Positions 39,000 to 47,698 of a stretch of DNA of 51,158 nucleotides are shown here, piece after piece. The notes below the pieces were generated by a model, which did no database searches, was not told the origin of the DNA, and worked only from the letters and a program-made list of their open reading frames with translations. This DNA comes from Hydrogenophaga sp. (GTDB taxonomy: Bacteria; Pseudomonadota; Gammaproteobacteria; Burkholderiales; Burkholderiaceae_C), in assembly GCA_011391495.1 (NCBI GenBank), contig JAABQK010000018.1:1-51158 (forward strand), read 5' to 3'. Each line of letters opens with the position of its first letter. The stretch's first letter is position 1. Both the position numbers and the translations under genes were made by a program.

Positions 39000-39031
39000 C
39001 CGCCTCAGTCGAATGACTGAGGCGGTTTTTT
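39000..39031 (+). terminator. Rho-independent terminator of the tRNA cluster
   Basis: A perfect 11-base-pair stem (39000-39010 with 39015-39025), loop GAAT, is followed by six T at 39026-39031. It begins 13 bases after tRNA-Asp. Confidence 0.93.
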
Positions 39032-39072
39032 CTTGTCCGTACGCGAACCGCGTGGGCCATTCCCACGGTGGC

Positions 39073-39249
39073 TCAGTCCCGCTCCCGCCCCTCATCCTGC
39101 ATTTTCTGCAAAGCCCGCTTGTCGGCCTGGCGCTGTGCCGCCGTGCTCTTGCGGTGGGTGCCGGCCTTGCGCCGCGCGGCGGGTGCGACCATCGGGTTGC
39201 GCGGCTTGGTCGCCTGCAGTCGGAGCTTGATGCGGCGCGCTGAATTCAT
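39073..39249 (-). CDS. Small basic conserved protein
   Basis: A 58-residue protein rich in Arg and Lys starts MNSARRIKLRLQATKPRNPM and contains VAPAARRKAGTHRKSTAAQR. I have the impression of seeing this block in other Burkholderiales genomes, but I know no function. Its ATG overlaps the EamA transporter stop (ATGA on the minus strand), so it is translated by coupling. The charge suggests nucleic-acid or ribosome binding, which is a guess. Confidence 0.7.
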   Translation of the reverse strand: MNSARRIKLRLQATKPRNPMVAPAARRKAGTHRKSTAAQRQADKRALQKMQDEGRERD

Positions 39250-40157
39250 GCCACCCGCTCCAGCCGCCTCCAGCGCAACAGTCCCGTGGACAGTGCCGTG
39301 CCCGCCATGATGATCAGGCCGCACAGGACCATCCAGGGTGTGATCGCCTCGCCCAGGAAGATCGCGCCGTACAGCAGGGCGAACACCGGGACGAGAAAGG
39401 TCACGGTCAGCGCCTTGGCCGGCCCGGCCTTCTCGATGATGCGGAAGAAGAGGATGTAGGCGATCGCCGTGCAAAGCAGAGCAACCGCGGCCATGGCCGC
39501 CCAGGCCGTCGGGCTGACCGCGTGCGTGGGCCAGAGCCAGAGCGTGGGCAGGGCCAGGCCGAGCGCTGCGCCGATCTGGCTGCCTGCCGCGGTGGCCAGG
39601 GGGTGGGCGCCTGAAAGATGGCGCTTCGTGAAGCTGGCGGCCAGGCCATAGCAGAGTGTGGCGAGCAGGCAGGCCCCCATGGCCAGCAGCGTCAGGCCGG
39701 TCGATGCCGTATCGGGAACCCCCGAGGCGTTGAAACCGGATTTGCCGATCACCAGCAGGGTGACACCGAAAAACCCAATCGCCAATCCGAGCATGCGCGA
39801 ACCACCGGGCCGGTCCTTGAGCCAGAGCCAGGCCACCAGCGCACCCGACAGCGGCACGGTGGCATTGAGGATGGACGTCAGCCCGGTGGTGATGTGCATC
39901 ACGGCAAAGGCAAACAGCACGAACGGGATCCCCGAATTGAGCAGCCCCACGAACAGGATGGGCTTCGCCCGCTGGCGGAAGTCGGTCCAGACACCCTTGA
40001 CGAGGAACACGGGGAGCAGGAACAGTGCGGCGAGCATCACGCGCAGGCCGGCCGTGGGCAGTGCACCGAATTCGGCCGCCCCCAGTCGCATGAACAGGAA
40101 GGACGAGCCCCACAGGGCGGCGAGCAGGAAGAATTCAGCGATCAGGGCAGGTGACAT
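39246..40157 (-). CDS. EamA/DMT-family transporter
   Basis: The 303-residue inner-membrane protein has about ten hydrophobic helices in two repeated five-helix halves, as in the drug/metabolite transporter superfamily. Typical marks are LAALWGSSFLFMRLGAAEFG at the start, LNATVPLSGALVAWLWLKD in the first half and FLVPVFALLYGAIFLGEAIT in the second. It probably exports a small metabolite; the substrate is unknown. It follows the ogt gene by 12 bases on the same strand and overlaps the small basic protein gene. Confidence 0.9.
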   Translation of the reverse strand: MSPALIAEFFLLAALWGSSFLFMRLGAAEFGALPTAGLRVMLAALFLLPVFLVKGVWTDFRQRAKPILFVGLLNSGIPFVLFAFAVMHITTGLTSILNATVPLSGALVAWLWLKDRPGGSRMLGLAIGFFGVTLLVIGKSGFNASGVPDTASTGLTLLAMGACLLATLCYGLAASFTKRHLSGAHPLATAAGSQIGAALGLALPTLWLWPTHAVSPTAWAAMAAVALLCTAIAYILFFRIIEKAGPAKALTVTFLVPVFALLYGAIFLGEAITPWMVLCGLIIMAGTALSTGLLRWRRLERVA

Positions 40158-40169
40158 GGGTGCGATGGC

Positions 40170-40697
40170 TCACGCAAACAGACCACCGGCACACTCCAGA
40201 CGAAGCAGTGCCAGTTTCCGGTCAAGCCCGCCAGCATAGCCGGTCAAGTCGCCCCTTGCGCCGATCACCCGATGGCATGGAACGACGATGCTGAGCGGAT
40301 TGCGCCCGACCGCGGTGCCCACGGCGCGCACCGCTGCGGGCCGATCGATCTGCTGGGCGACCTGCCCGTAGCTGCGGGTCTGGCCCTGGGGAATCGTGAG
40401 CAGCGCGTGCCAGACCGACTGCTGGAACGGCGTCCCCGCCGAGAGATCCAGCGGAAGATCCCAGGATGCACGCTGGCCCTGGAAGTAGGCGCCCAGCTGT
40501 TTGGCAGCGGCTTGTAGCACCGGGTGTTCCGGGTCCTCCGGCCAGGATGCCACGGCAGCCGCAGTCGGCAGGTGCCGCTGATCGGCGAACCAAACGCCCG
40601 CCAGACCTTGCGGACTCGCCGCCAGCAGCAACCGCCCAAGGGGGGATTCCATGCTGTGTTGCACCCAGGTTGGGTTCTGTTTCGGGCGTGGATTCAT
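40170..40697 (-). CDS. ogt: Methylated-DNA-protein-cysteine methyltransferase
   Basis: The 175-residue protein transfers alkyl groups from O6-alkylguanine to its own cysteine. The active site PCHRVIG has Cys141, preceded by the helix-turn-helix TIPQGQTRSYGQVAQQI and followed by TGYAGGLDRKLALLRLE, all hallmarks. The ATG at 40697 overlaps the stop of the Ada/AlkA gene by four bases (ATGA), so the two repair activities are co-expressed. E. coli Ada carries this domain in the same chain as its zinc domain; here it is a separate protein. Confidence 0.96.
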   Translation of the reverse strand: MNPRPKQNPTWVQHSMESPLGRLLLAASPQGLAGVWFADQRHLPTAAAVASWPEDPEHPVLQAAAKQLGAYFQGQRASWDLPLDLSAGTPFQQSVWHALLTIPQGQTRSYGQVAQQIDRPAAVRAVGTAVGRNPLSIVVPCHRVIGARGDLTGYAGGLDRKLALLRLECAGGLFA

Positions 40698-42247
40698 GGT
40701 GTGACTTCCCGTGTGATGGTGGGGGCAGGGCCGGCGTGGCCTCCCGCCCAGGCGCGGATCACGGCATAGCTGCGCCATGGGCGCCAGGCGGAGGCGATCC
40801 GGTCGGCCGCTTGCTCAGCGGCACGCCCGCGGTTGGGGTTCAGCCCAAGGGCCTGGTGAACCGCCACATCGCCGACAGGCCAGGCATCGGGCCAGCGCAG
40901 TGCGCGCAGCGCTATGTATTGCGCGGTCCAGGGGCCAATGCCGGGCAGCGCCAGAAGACCCTGTGTGGTGAGCGTCAGGTCGGCGTGCCCGCTCAGTTCA
41001 AGTTCTCCGCTGGCCACGGCGCGGGACAGGGCGAGGATGGCCTGCTGACGCTGGCGCACGATGCCCAGTTCTCCCAGCGCCTGTGGCTCGGCCTGGGCGA
41101 TGGTCTGGGCTGACGGGAACAGGCGGTGCAGCGCGGGATCTGGCGTGCTGATCGGCTCGCCAAAACGTTCCAGCAGGCGGGTGGCCAGGGTGCGCGCCGC
41201 GGCAACGGTGATCTGTTGGCCCAGGACCGCGCGCACCGCCAGTTCGAAGCCGTCAAAACAGCCCGGCACGCGAAGACCATCGCCCGTCGGGAAGTCGGGG
41301 TGCAGCACGCTGTTGATGGGCTGCGGATCGGCGTCCAGGTCCAGCAGTTCGCGCACCCGCCAGATGACCTGGGGCAACACCGGCTGCAGGCTGTCGCTCA
41401 CGTGCAGCAGCAGGCGGTGGTTCGGCGGGTCGAACCGGACCGTCAGCCAGCCGGTGTGGGTATGGCTCGCCACCGCCAGGCGCACGGTGCGCTGCAGGGA
41501 CAGTCGATCAGGCGCCACGCACTCGACACCAGGCAACTGGCGCACCGCGAGGAAATTCAGCATCGCCGTGGCGTCGTAGGGGGGCCGCCAGGCCAGTCGA
41601 ACCGTGCAGCCGCCCGATGCCGCCCTGCGTGCAACGGCAGGAGGCCGGTTCTGCCGCATCTGGGTGGGGTTCAGCGCATAGCGGGCCTGGAAGGCAGCGT
41701 TGAAGCGGCGCAGGCTGCCAAAGCCGCTGGTCTCGGCCACCTGCCAGACCGGCAGGCTGGTGTCGCCCAGCAATTGCTTGGCGGTGAGCAGTTTGCGGGT
41801 TTGCAGGTACTGCAGGGGGGAGACACCCAGCTGACGTGCAAAGACGCGCCGCAGGTGCCGGTCGCCCACGCCCAGCCGGGCGGCCAGCCAGCCGAGCGTG
41901 GCGCCATCCCCCCCGGCGGATCGCCAGGTCTGAGGATCGTCCAGCAGGCGCGTGGCTTGCTGGACCAGGATGGCGCTGGCGTCCTCCGCGGACCAGTGGC
42001 GGTCCAGTGGAGCGAGTTCGGGGCGGCAGCGCAGGCAGGGGCGAAAACCCGCACGTTCGGCCTGGGCCGAGTGGTCGAAGAAGCGGCAGTTCTCGCGCCG
42101 GGGTGTGCGCACGCGGCAGACGGGCCGGCAGTAGATGCCGGTCGTGGTGACGCCGATGAAAAAGCAGCCGTCAAACCGCGCGTCATGCGAGCACAGCGCG
42201 CGGTAACGGGCGTCGGCTTCGGCTTCGGGGGCGGTGTCGCTGTCCAT
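40694..42247 (-). CDS. Ada-type regulator fused to 3-methyladenine DNA glycosylase (AlkA)
   Basis: The 517-residue protein joins three modules. Residues 8-75 are the Ada methylphosphotriester-repair domain with zinc cysteines at 40, 44, 71 and 74. Residues about 95-190 are an AraC-type helix-turn-helix region (VGDRHLRRVFARQLGVSP). Residues about 215-510 are an AlkA-type glycosylase with the helix-hairpin-helix LPGIGPWTAQYIALRAL and catalytic Asp460 in GDVAVHQAL. It thus senses methyl damage, activates genes and excises alkylated bases. The ATG at 42247 starts the Ada domain; upstream in-frame codons do not add a domain. The ogt gene overlaps its end. Confidence 0.94.
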   Translation of the reverse strand: MDSDTAPEAEADARYRALCSHDARFDGCFFIGVTTTGIYCRPVCRVRTPRRENCRFFDHSAQAERAGFRPCLRCRPELAPLDRHWSAEDASAILVQQATRLLDDPQTWRSAGGDGATLGWLAARLGVGDRHLRRVFARQLGVSPLQYLQTRKLLTAKQLLGDTSLPVWQVAETSGFGSLRRFNAAFQARYALNPTQMRQNRPPAVARRAASGGCTVRLAWRPPYDATAMLNFLAVRQLPGVECVAPDRLSLQRTVRLAVASHTHTGWLTVRFDPPNHRLLLHVSDSLQPVLPQVIWRVRELLDLDADPQPINSVLHPDFPTGDGLRVPGCFDGFELAVRAVLGQQITVAAARTLATRLLERFGEPISTPDPALHRLFPSAQTIAQAEPQALGELGIVRQRQQAILALSRAVASGELELSGHADLTLTTQGLLALPGIGPWTAQYIALRALRWPDAWPVGDVAVHQALGLNPNRGRAAEQAADRIASAWRPWRSYAVIRAWAGGHAGPAPTITREVTP

Positions 42248-42369
42248 GCATTCAATGGTACGGCGTGTGCCTGGTGTCTGACTGGCCGTTTCCGGACCTG
42301 TGTCTCGCGGGCCTGTGCCCTGGGCGCCACCTACAATGCCGGTCAACCTACGCTATCCGGGAGCCCTCC

Positions 42370-43764
42370 ATGCAAGTCGCCGCATCCATCTTCAAGGCCT
42401 ACGACATCCGGGGTGTTGTACCGGCAACGCTCCAAGAAGACGTTGCCGAAGCCCTCGGTCTCGCGTTTGGCACCGAAGCCAGACGCCAGGGCGAGCAGAC
42501 GGTGGCGGTCGGGCGGGATGGGCGGCTCAGTGGACCGGCCATGTCGGCTGCGCTGATCCGCGGGCTGGTGGCGGCCGGCATCGACGTGATCGACATCGGC
42601 CTGGCCACCACGCCCATGCTGTATTTCGCTGCCAGCACGCTGTGCAAGAGCGGCATCCAGGTCACGGGCAGCCACAACCCCAAGGACTACAACGGCTTCA
42701 AGATGGTGCTGGCCGGTCGCGCGATCTACGGCGACGACATCCAGGCCCTGCGCCGCACCATCGAGAACGACAGCGGGGTGCGTGCCGAGGGCGGGCGCGT
42801 TCGCCAGGTGAACGTGCTGGCTCCCTACACCGAGCGCATTGTGGGCGACGTGAAGCTGGCGCGTCCCATGAAGCTGGTGGTGGACTGCGGCAACGGCATC
42901 GCCGGTGCATCGGCTCCGGCCCTGTTCCGTGCGCTGGGTTGCGAGGTGATCGAACTCTTCAGCGAGGTGGACGGCAATTTTCCGAACCACCATCCGGACC
43001 CGAGCAAGCCCGAAAACCTGCAGGACCTGATCCGCACGCTGCGCGAGACCGATGCGGAACTGGGTCTGGCCTTCGATGGCGACGGTGACCGCCTGGGCAT
43101 CGTGACCAAGGAAGGCCACAACATCTACCCCGACCGGCAAATGATCCTGTTTGCACAGGATGTGCTTTCACGGGTGCCGGGCGGCAACATCGTGTTCGAT
43201 GTGAAGTGCTCACAGCGGCTGGCGCCCGCCATCGAGGCGGCAGGTGGCGTGGCCCACATCTACAAGACCGGCCACTCGCTGATCAAGGCGCGGATGAAGG
43301 AGCTGGACAGTCCGCTCGGCGGCGAAATGAGCGGTCACATCTTCTTCAAAGAACGCTGGTTCGGCTTCGACGACGGCACCTACGCCGGCGCCCGGTTGCT
43401 GGAAATCCTGAGCCGCAGTCCGGATGCCAGCGCGGTGCTCAACGCGCTGCCCACCAGCTTCAGCACGCCCGAACTCAATGTCGCCTGCGCCGAGGGCGAA
43501 CCGCATGCGGTGGTGGACAAGCTGGTGGCGCTGGCGGGAACCCATCCCCAGTTCGCGCCGCCGGCCAAGGTCTCGACCATCGACGGCGTGCGGGTTGACT
43601 GGCCCGATGGTTTCGGTCTGATCCGCGCATCGAACACCACGCCGGTGCTGGTGCTGCGGTTTGAAGGCCATACGCCCGAGGCGCTGCACCGCATCGAAGC
43701 GGCCATGCTCGCCCTGCTGAAGCAGGCCAAGCCGGACGCGGTGGTCGGTGCGAGCTCACACTGA
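42370..43764 (+). CDS. Phosphomannomutase/phosphoglucomutase
   Basis: The 464-residue enzyme interconverts hexose 6- and 1-phosphates for sugar-nucleotide synthesis (AlgC/ManB type). Catalytic Ser101 lies in TGSHNPKDYNG, the magnesium loop DGDGDRLG is at 236-243, the sugar-binding loop GEMSGH is at 318-323 and the phosphate loop RASNTTPVLVLRFEG is near the C-terminus. The start at 42370 (MQVAASIFKAYDIRG) matches family proteins and has GGAG upstream. It is divergent from the Ada/AlkA gene and opens the surface-sugar region of the window, where it could supply mannose or glucose 1-phosphate. Confidence 0.95.
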   Translation: MQVAASIFKAYDIRGVVPATLQEDVAEALGLAFGTEARRQGEQTVAVGRDGRLSGPAMSAALIRGLVAAGIDVIDIGLATTPMLYFAASTLCKSGIQVTGSHNPKDYNGFKMVLAGRAIYGDDIQALRRTIENDSGVRAEGGRVRQVNVLAPYTERIVGDVKLARPMKLVVDCGNGIAGASAPALFRALGCEVIELFSEVDGNFPNHHPDPSKPENLQDLIRTLRETDAELGLAFDGDGDRLGIVTKEGHNIYPDRQMILFAQDVLSRVPGGNIVFDVKCSQRLAPAIEAAGGVAHIYKTGHSLIKARMKELDSPLGGEMSGHIFFKERWFGFDDGTYAGARLLEILSRSPDASAVLNALPTSFSTPELNVACAEGEPHAVVDKLVALAGTHPQFAPPAKVSTIDGVRVDWPDGFGLIRASNTTPVLVLRFEGHTPEALHRIEAAMLALLKQAKPDAVVGASSH

Positions 43765-43852
43765 CCCCCGTTGCGGATTCCCTGCCCCGGTATCGGCGAA
43801 AGCCGAGACTGCAAGTGGCCGCATATCCCGTTTCAGTGGGCAACATCTGCGG

Positions 43853-43872
43853 CCCGGCGAAGCCGGTTCCGC
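43853..43872 (+). repeat. Dispersed intergenic repeat, copy 1 (core)
   Basis: The 20-base core beginning GGCCCGGCGAAGCC is identical to the core at 49284-49303, and it contains the inverted repeat CCGGC-GAA-GCCGG. Flanks are partly similar. It lies in the gap between the phosphomannomutase and the first waaA gene (43765-43924), which otherwise shows nothing I can name. Confidence 0.65.
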
Positions 43873-43924
43873 GGTGTTTCTGGGTCAACACACCCTGCGC
43901 CGAACCGGGCAGCGGCAAGGTCTG

Positions 43925-45181
43925 TCAGTCCAGACAGGCTTTCAGCCGCTCCAGCATCGCGTCCACCTGCGGGTCCGCCGGACGGCGGTCTTCCCGTGGG
44001 GCGGGGGACGCCCATGTGGCCTGCACGGCCGCGGCGATCTGAGCCGCATCCGACACCGGCAGGCTGAGACCCGCGTGGTCGAGGCTCTCGTAGCTCTCGG
44101 CAAAGTTCCACACGTTCGGGCCGTGCAGCACGGCGCAGCCCAGCGCCAGCGGTTCGTGCGGGTTGTGTCCACCGACCGGGGCGAACGATCCACCCACCAG
44201 TGCCACGGGCGCAATCCGGTACCACAGGCCCATCTCGCCGATGGTGTCGGCGATGTACACGCCGGCCCCGGTGGGCAGCTGGGCTCCCGCGCTGCGTTGC
44301 GGTGAGCCCGGCGGGCACAGGGTGACCACGTCGTCGCGTCGGGTCGGCACGCGCGGCGCGATGATCAGCAGGGCGTCGGGGTGTTGCTGTCGCAGCAGCG
44401 CGTGTGCCGTCAGCGCCAGGGTTTCTTCGCCCGGGTGGCTGGAGGCGATCAGCCAGACCGGGCGTGCGCGCAGGGTCTGCTGCCAGTCGGCCAGTGCGGC
44501 TGGGTCGCAGGACAGGGCGGGCGAGAGCGACTTGATGGTGCCGGTGACGGTGATGTGTTCGCGCGGGGCGCCCAGCTGCGCCAGCGCCTCTACTGTCTGG
44601 TCGTTCTGCGCAAAGATGCCGCGAAAGCCGGGCAGCAGCGCCTGGTAGATCCAGCGGCCCCAGCGGCGCTTGGCCAGCGAGGCGGCGGACAGTCGCGCGT
44701 TCACCAGTACCCGTGGTATCTGCCTGACATCGGTGGCGGTGATCAGCGCGGGCCACAGGTCCATCTCGCACCACACGGCCAGCGCGGGTTGCCAGTGGTC
44801 CAGAAAACGTGCGGCCGCCTCTGGCGTGTCCACCGGGGCGAACTGGTGCTGGCAGCGCGGCGGCAGGCCGTTGCGGCGCAGCGCGTCGCCCGAGGTGCGG
44901 GCGGTGGTGGTGATGAGGAAGTGCAAATCGGGTCGCAGCGGCGCGAGCCGCGCGAACAGGCCCGCCAGCGCCATCGACTCGCCCACGCCCACCGCATGGC
45001 CCCAGACCAGCGGACCGGCCGGACGGCGGGCCATCTCGCGCCCGAGTTTCTGGTCGATGCTGGCTTCGGTTTCCTTGCCGCGCTTCAGCCGTTGCCGCAG
45101 CCCGAAGCGCCAGACTGGCGCCAGCGCACGCGCCAGCTGCAGGTAGGCGCGCAGGGCGAGGGGCGTGGGAGCGCCGCTCAC
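43925..45181 (-). CDS. waaA: 3-deoxy-D-manno-octulosonic acid transferase (WaaA), copy 1
   Basis: The 418-residue protein is a GT30 glycosyltransferase, which adds Kdo from CMP-Kdo to lipid A. The catalytic glutamate equivalent to Glu31 of Aquifex WaaA is Glu68 in HAVGVGES, and the C-terminal nucleotide-binding block VALVGGSFAPVGGHNPHEP is present. Unlike copy 2 it lacks a clear N-terminal membrane helix and starts MSGAPTPLALRAYLQLARAL. Its ATG overlaps the stop of copy 2 by four bases, so the two are made together. Its true acceptor may differ, for example a second Kdo or another ulosonic acid; that is speculation. Confidence 0.88.
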   Translation of the reverse strand: MSGAPTPLALRAYLQLARALAPVWRFGLRQRLKRGKETEASIDQKLGREMARRPAGPLVWGHAVGVGESMALAGLFARLAPLRPDLHFLITTTARTSGDALRRNGLPPRCQHQFAPVDTPEAAARFLDHWQPALAVWCEMDLWPALITATDVRQIPRVLVNARLSAASLAKRRWGRWIYQALLPGFRGIFAQNDQTVEALAQLGAPREHITVTGTIKSLSPALSCDPAALADWQQTLRARPVWLIASSHPGEETLALTAHALLRQQHPDALLIIAPRVPTRRDDVVTLCPPGSPQRSAGAQLPTGAGVYIADTIGEMGLWYRIAPVALVGGSFAPVGGHNPHEPLALGCAVLHGPNVWNFAESYESLDHAGLSLPVSDAAQIAAAVQATWASPAPREDRRPADPQVDAMLERLKACLD

Positions 45182-46500
45182 CGCGCCTCCAGCCAGGGCA
45201 CCAGCACGGCCATGTGTCGGGCGGTGGCACCACCGTGTTCGGCGTAGAAGGCTTCTGCGCCGGCGATGGCGGCCGTGTAGGCGTCCGGGTGGGTGAGCAA
45301 CTGCACCAGCGCGGCCGAGAGGCTGGTGATGGTCATGTGCTGCTGCAACACGCCCGCCGCCAGCGCTTCGACGCCGGGGTATTCGATGCCCCAGATGCTG
45401 GGTCCGACCATGACCGGCTTTTTCAGCGCCAGCGGCTCGATCACGTTGTGTGCGCCCGAGTCCACGAACGAGCCGCCAACGACCACCACCTGCGAGAGCG
45501 CGAGGTAGAAATACATCTCGCCCAGCGAATCGCCCAGCAGCACGTCCACCGCGGCCATGTCGGGTGCGTCGGCGGTGGGCGAGAGCGCCGCGTCCAGCAT
45601 GCGGCTGCGGCGCGCCACGCGCAGGCCGGCCGCTTCGAACAGGGCTGCCACCGTGTCAAAGCGCTGCGGGCTGCGCGGCACATAGACGAACAGGGCCTTG
45701 GGCAGGCCGGCCTGCTCGAGCCCAGCCTGCAGCAACGCAAACGCCTGCAGGTACTGCTCGTCCTCGCCCACGATGGCGCTGGCGAAACAGACCACCGGGC
45801 GCTGCCCCACGGCCAGCCCCCATCGGCTCACCAGCGTCTGCGCAGCGGCGATCTGCTGTGGTGAGACCGGCAGGTCGAAGCGGGTTTCGCCCGCGATCAC
45901 CACCCGCCCGCAGCCCACGTCGCGAAAGCGTTGGGCGTGGGTTTCCGATTTGCAGAGCACGAGCTGGTAGGCCTGGAACAGGCCGGCACGGAAGCCGAAC
46001 CACGTCCGGTCACGCACCAGGCTCTTGGCGGGGTACTGCGCGTTGGCAATGCCCAGCGGCACACCCGCGCGGCGGATCGTGGCCAGCAGCACCGGCCAGG
46101 TGTCGATCTCGGTCATCAGCGCCGCGCGCGGGCGCACCTGGCGGATGAAACGGCGCACCGCCCAGCCCAGTTCCAGCGGCACCCAGGCCACCTGGGCGCG
46201 ACCGTTGGCGATCTCGGCTTCCAGCAGCTTCTGCGCGGCGGTACGCCCGGCCGGCGTGAGGGTGGTCACGATCACCGGATAGCCCGCGGCCAGCAGGGCA
46301 CGCACCAGCGGTGCGGCGCCGCGGATCTCGCCCATGGACGCTGAATGCACCCACAGCGGGCGCTCCAGGCGGGTTCGTGTGTTGCCCCAGCGTTCACTCC
46401 AGAACTGGCGGTACAGCGGTTCCTTCTGGCCGCGGCGCCACAGAAACAGCAGCAGCACCGGCAGCATCAGGTGCCACAGGACCTCGTACAGGCCAATCAT
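45178..46500 (-). CDS. waaA: 3-deoxy-D-manno-octulosonic acid transferase (WaaA), copy 2
   Basis: The 440-residue GT30 enzyme has the classical WaaA layout: an N-terminal membrane anchor (residues about 4-22), then a basic segment, WVHSASMGE with catalytic Glu58, LMTEIDTWPVLL, and VVVGGSFVDSGAHNVIEPLAL with the CMP-binding site. This is probably the standard housekeeping enzyme. The ATG at 46500 gives the family N-terminus; an in-frame ATG at 46569 would add 23 residues, and neither has a strong ribosome site. It is upstream of, and overlaps, copy 1 on the same strand, and is divergent from the nonulosonic-acid operon. Confidence 0.92.
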   Translation of the reverse strand: MIGLYEVLWHLMLPVLLLFLWRRGQKEPLYRQFWSERWGNTRTRLERPLWVHSASMGEIRGAAPLVRALLAAGYPVIVTTLTPAGRTAAQKLLEAEIANGRAQVAWVPLELGWAVRRFIRQVRPRAALMTEIDTWPVLLATIRRAGVPLGIANAQYPAKSLVRDRTWFGFRAGLFQAYQLVLCKSETHAQRFRDVGCGRVVIAGETRFDLPVSPQQIAAAQTLVSRWGLAVGQRPVVCFASAIVGEDEQYLQAFALLQAGLEQAGLPKALFVYVPRSPQRFDTVAALFEAAGLRVARRSRMLDAALSPTADAPDMAAVDVLLGDSLGEMYFYLALSQVVVVGGSFVDSGAHNVIEPLALKKPVMVGPSIWGIEYPGVEALAAGVLQQHMTITSLSAALVQLLTHPDAYTAAIAGAEAFYAEHGGATARHMAVLVPWLEAR

Positions 46501-46680
46501 CACCGACAGCCGCCAGGTGGGCGGGAAGGGGTGGATCGGGGCGCTGGCAGAGGAGTCTTGAGGCGGCATTGGTGGGGCAGGGGACTGGGGCACGTATAGT
46601 AACGGCCTGCGCCCGCTGCTCAGGGCGGCCAGCCACCGCTCACCGACGCCTCGTGCCCTCCCCACCGCTCCAGAACACCC

Positions 46681-47685
46681 ATGAAAATTCTCGTCGTCGG
46701 CACCGGCTCCATCGGCAAACGGCACATCGCCAACCTGCTGGCGCTGGGTGCCGAAGTGTCGGCGTACAGCTACCGCCAGAACGCTGCGCCGGAGCTGGAC
46801 CCGCGCGTGCGGCGCGTGGCGGACCTGGCCGAAGCCCTGCGATCCGACATCGATGGCGTGGTGGTGGCCAACCGGACCGACCAGCACATGGACGTGGCGC
46901 TGCAGGCGGCGCGGCAGCGCAAACACCTGTTCCTGGAGAAGCCGCTGGCGGTCTCGCTGGACCACAGCGAGGAACTGGTTCGCCTCGTGCGCGAGCATGG
47001 CCTCGCCGTCGAGGCCGGTTTCATGCTGCGTTTTCACCCCAACCTGCAATGGATCCGCCAGTACCTGGAGAGCGGTGAACTGGGCGACCTGATGCACCTG
47101 CGCGCGTCGGTGGGCCAGTGGCTGCCCGACTGGCGGCCCGGCACCGACCACCGCCAGGGCTACGGCGCCTTCCGTGCCACGGGCGGTGGCGTCATCTTCG
47201 ACCTGATCCACGAGCTGGATCTGGTGCACTGGCTGGTGGGGCCGGTGATCGACGTCACGGCCATGACGCGCCAGGTCCCCTGCCTGGAGATCGAGACCGA
47301 AGCCATCGCCCAGATCGGATTGCGCATGGCTTCGGGCGTGCTGGCTCAGGTGCACCTGGACTATGTGCGCCCCGGCTACGGTCGCGACATGGAAGTGGTG
47401 GGCCGTCACGGGGTGCTGATCTGGGACTACGTGAAAGGCACGGTCTGGCTCGAACGCGCGGGCTCGGCTCCGAGCGTGGTGCACCAGGTGCCGGATGGCT
47501 TCGAGCGCAACACCATGTTCCGCCAGCACATGGCGCATTTTCTGCAGCGCATCGCGCAGCCTTCCTTGCCCGCCGCGTCGCCGCTGCCCGATGCGATCGA
47601 CGTGCTGCGCCTGGCGCTGGCCAGCCACGTCTCGTCGGATCAACGCCGTTGCGTGCGTCCGCAGGAACTGACCCCCACTGTCTGA
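46681..47685 (+). CDS. Gfo/Idh/MocA-family oxidoreductase (PtmF-like)
   Basis: The 334-residue protein has the N-terminal NAD(P) Rossmann motif VVGTGSIGKRHIANLL (5-20), the family EKP motif at 86-88 (LFLEKPLAVS) and the alpha/beta substrate domain with GGGVIFDLIHELDLVHW, including the H-E/D-L-D active-site signature. Family enzymes oxidise or reduce sugars and sugar derivatives. It is first in a five-gene run with CMP-sugar, SDR, NeuB- and NeuC-type genes; in Campylobacter a homologous gene (ptmF) accompanies the same partners in the legionaminic acid locus. Its step is not assured. A TATAGT box lies at 46595-46600, but I see no matching -35. Confidence 0.85.
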   Translation: MKILVVGTGSIGKRHIANLLALGAEVSAYSYRQNAAPELDPRVRRVADLAEALRSDIDGVVVANRTDQHMDVALQAARQRKHLFLEKPLAVSLDHSEELVRLVREHGLAVEAGFMLRFHPNLQWIRQYLESGELGDLMHLRASVGQWLPDWRPGTDHRQGYGAFRATGGGVIFDLIHELDLVHWLVGPVIDVTAMTRQVPCLEIETEAIAQIGLRMASGVLAQVHLDYVRPGYGRDMEVVGRHGVLIWDYVKGTVWLERAGSAPSVVHQVPDGFERNTMFRQHMAHFLQRIAQPSLPAASPLPDAIDVLRLALASHVSSDQRRCVRPQELTPTV

Positions 47686-47698
47686 AGAAACAACCAAT

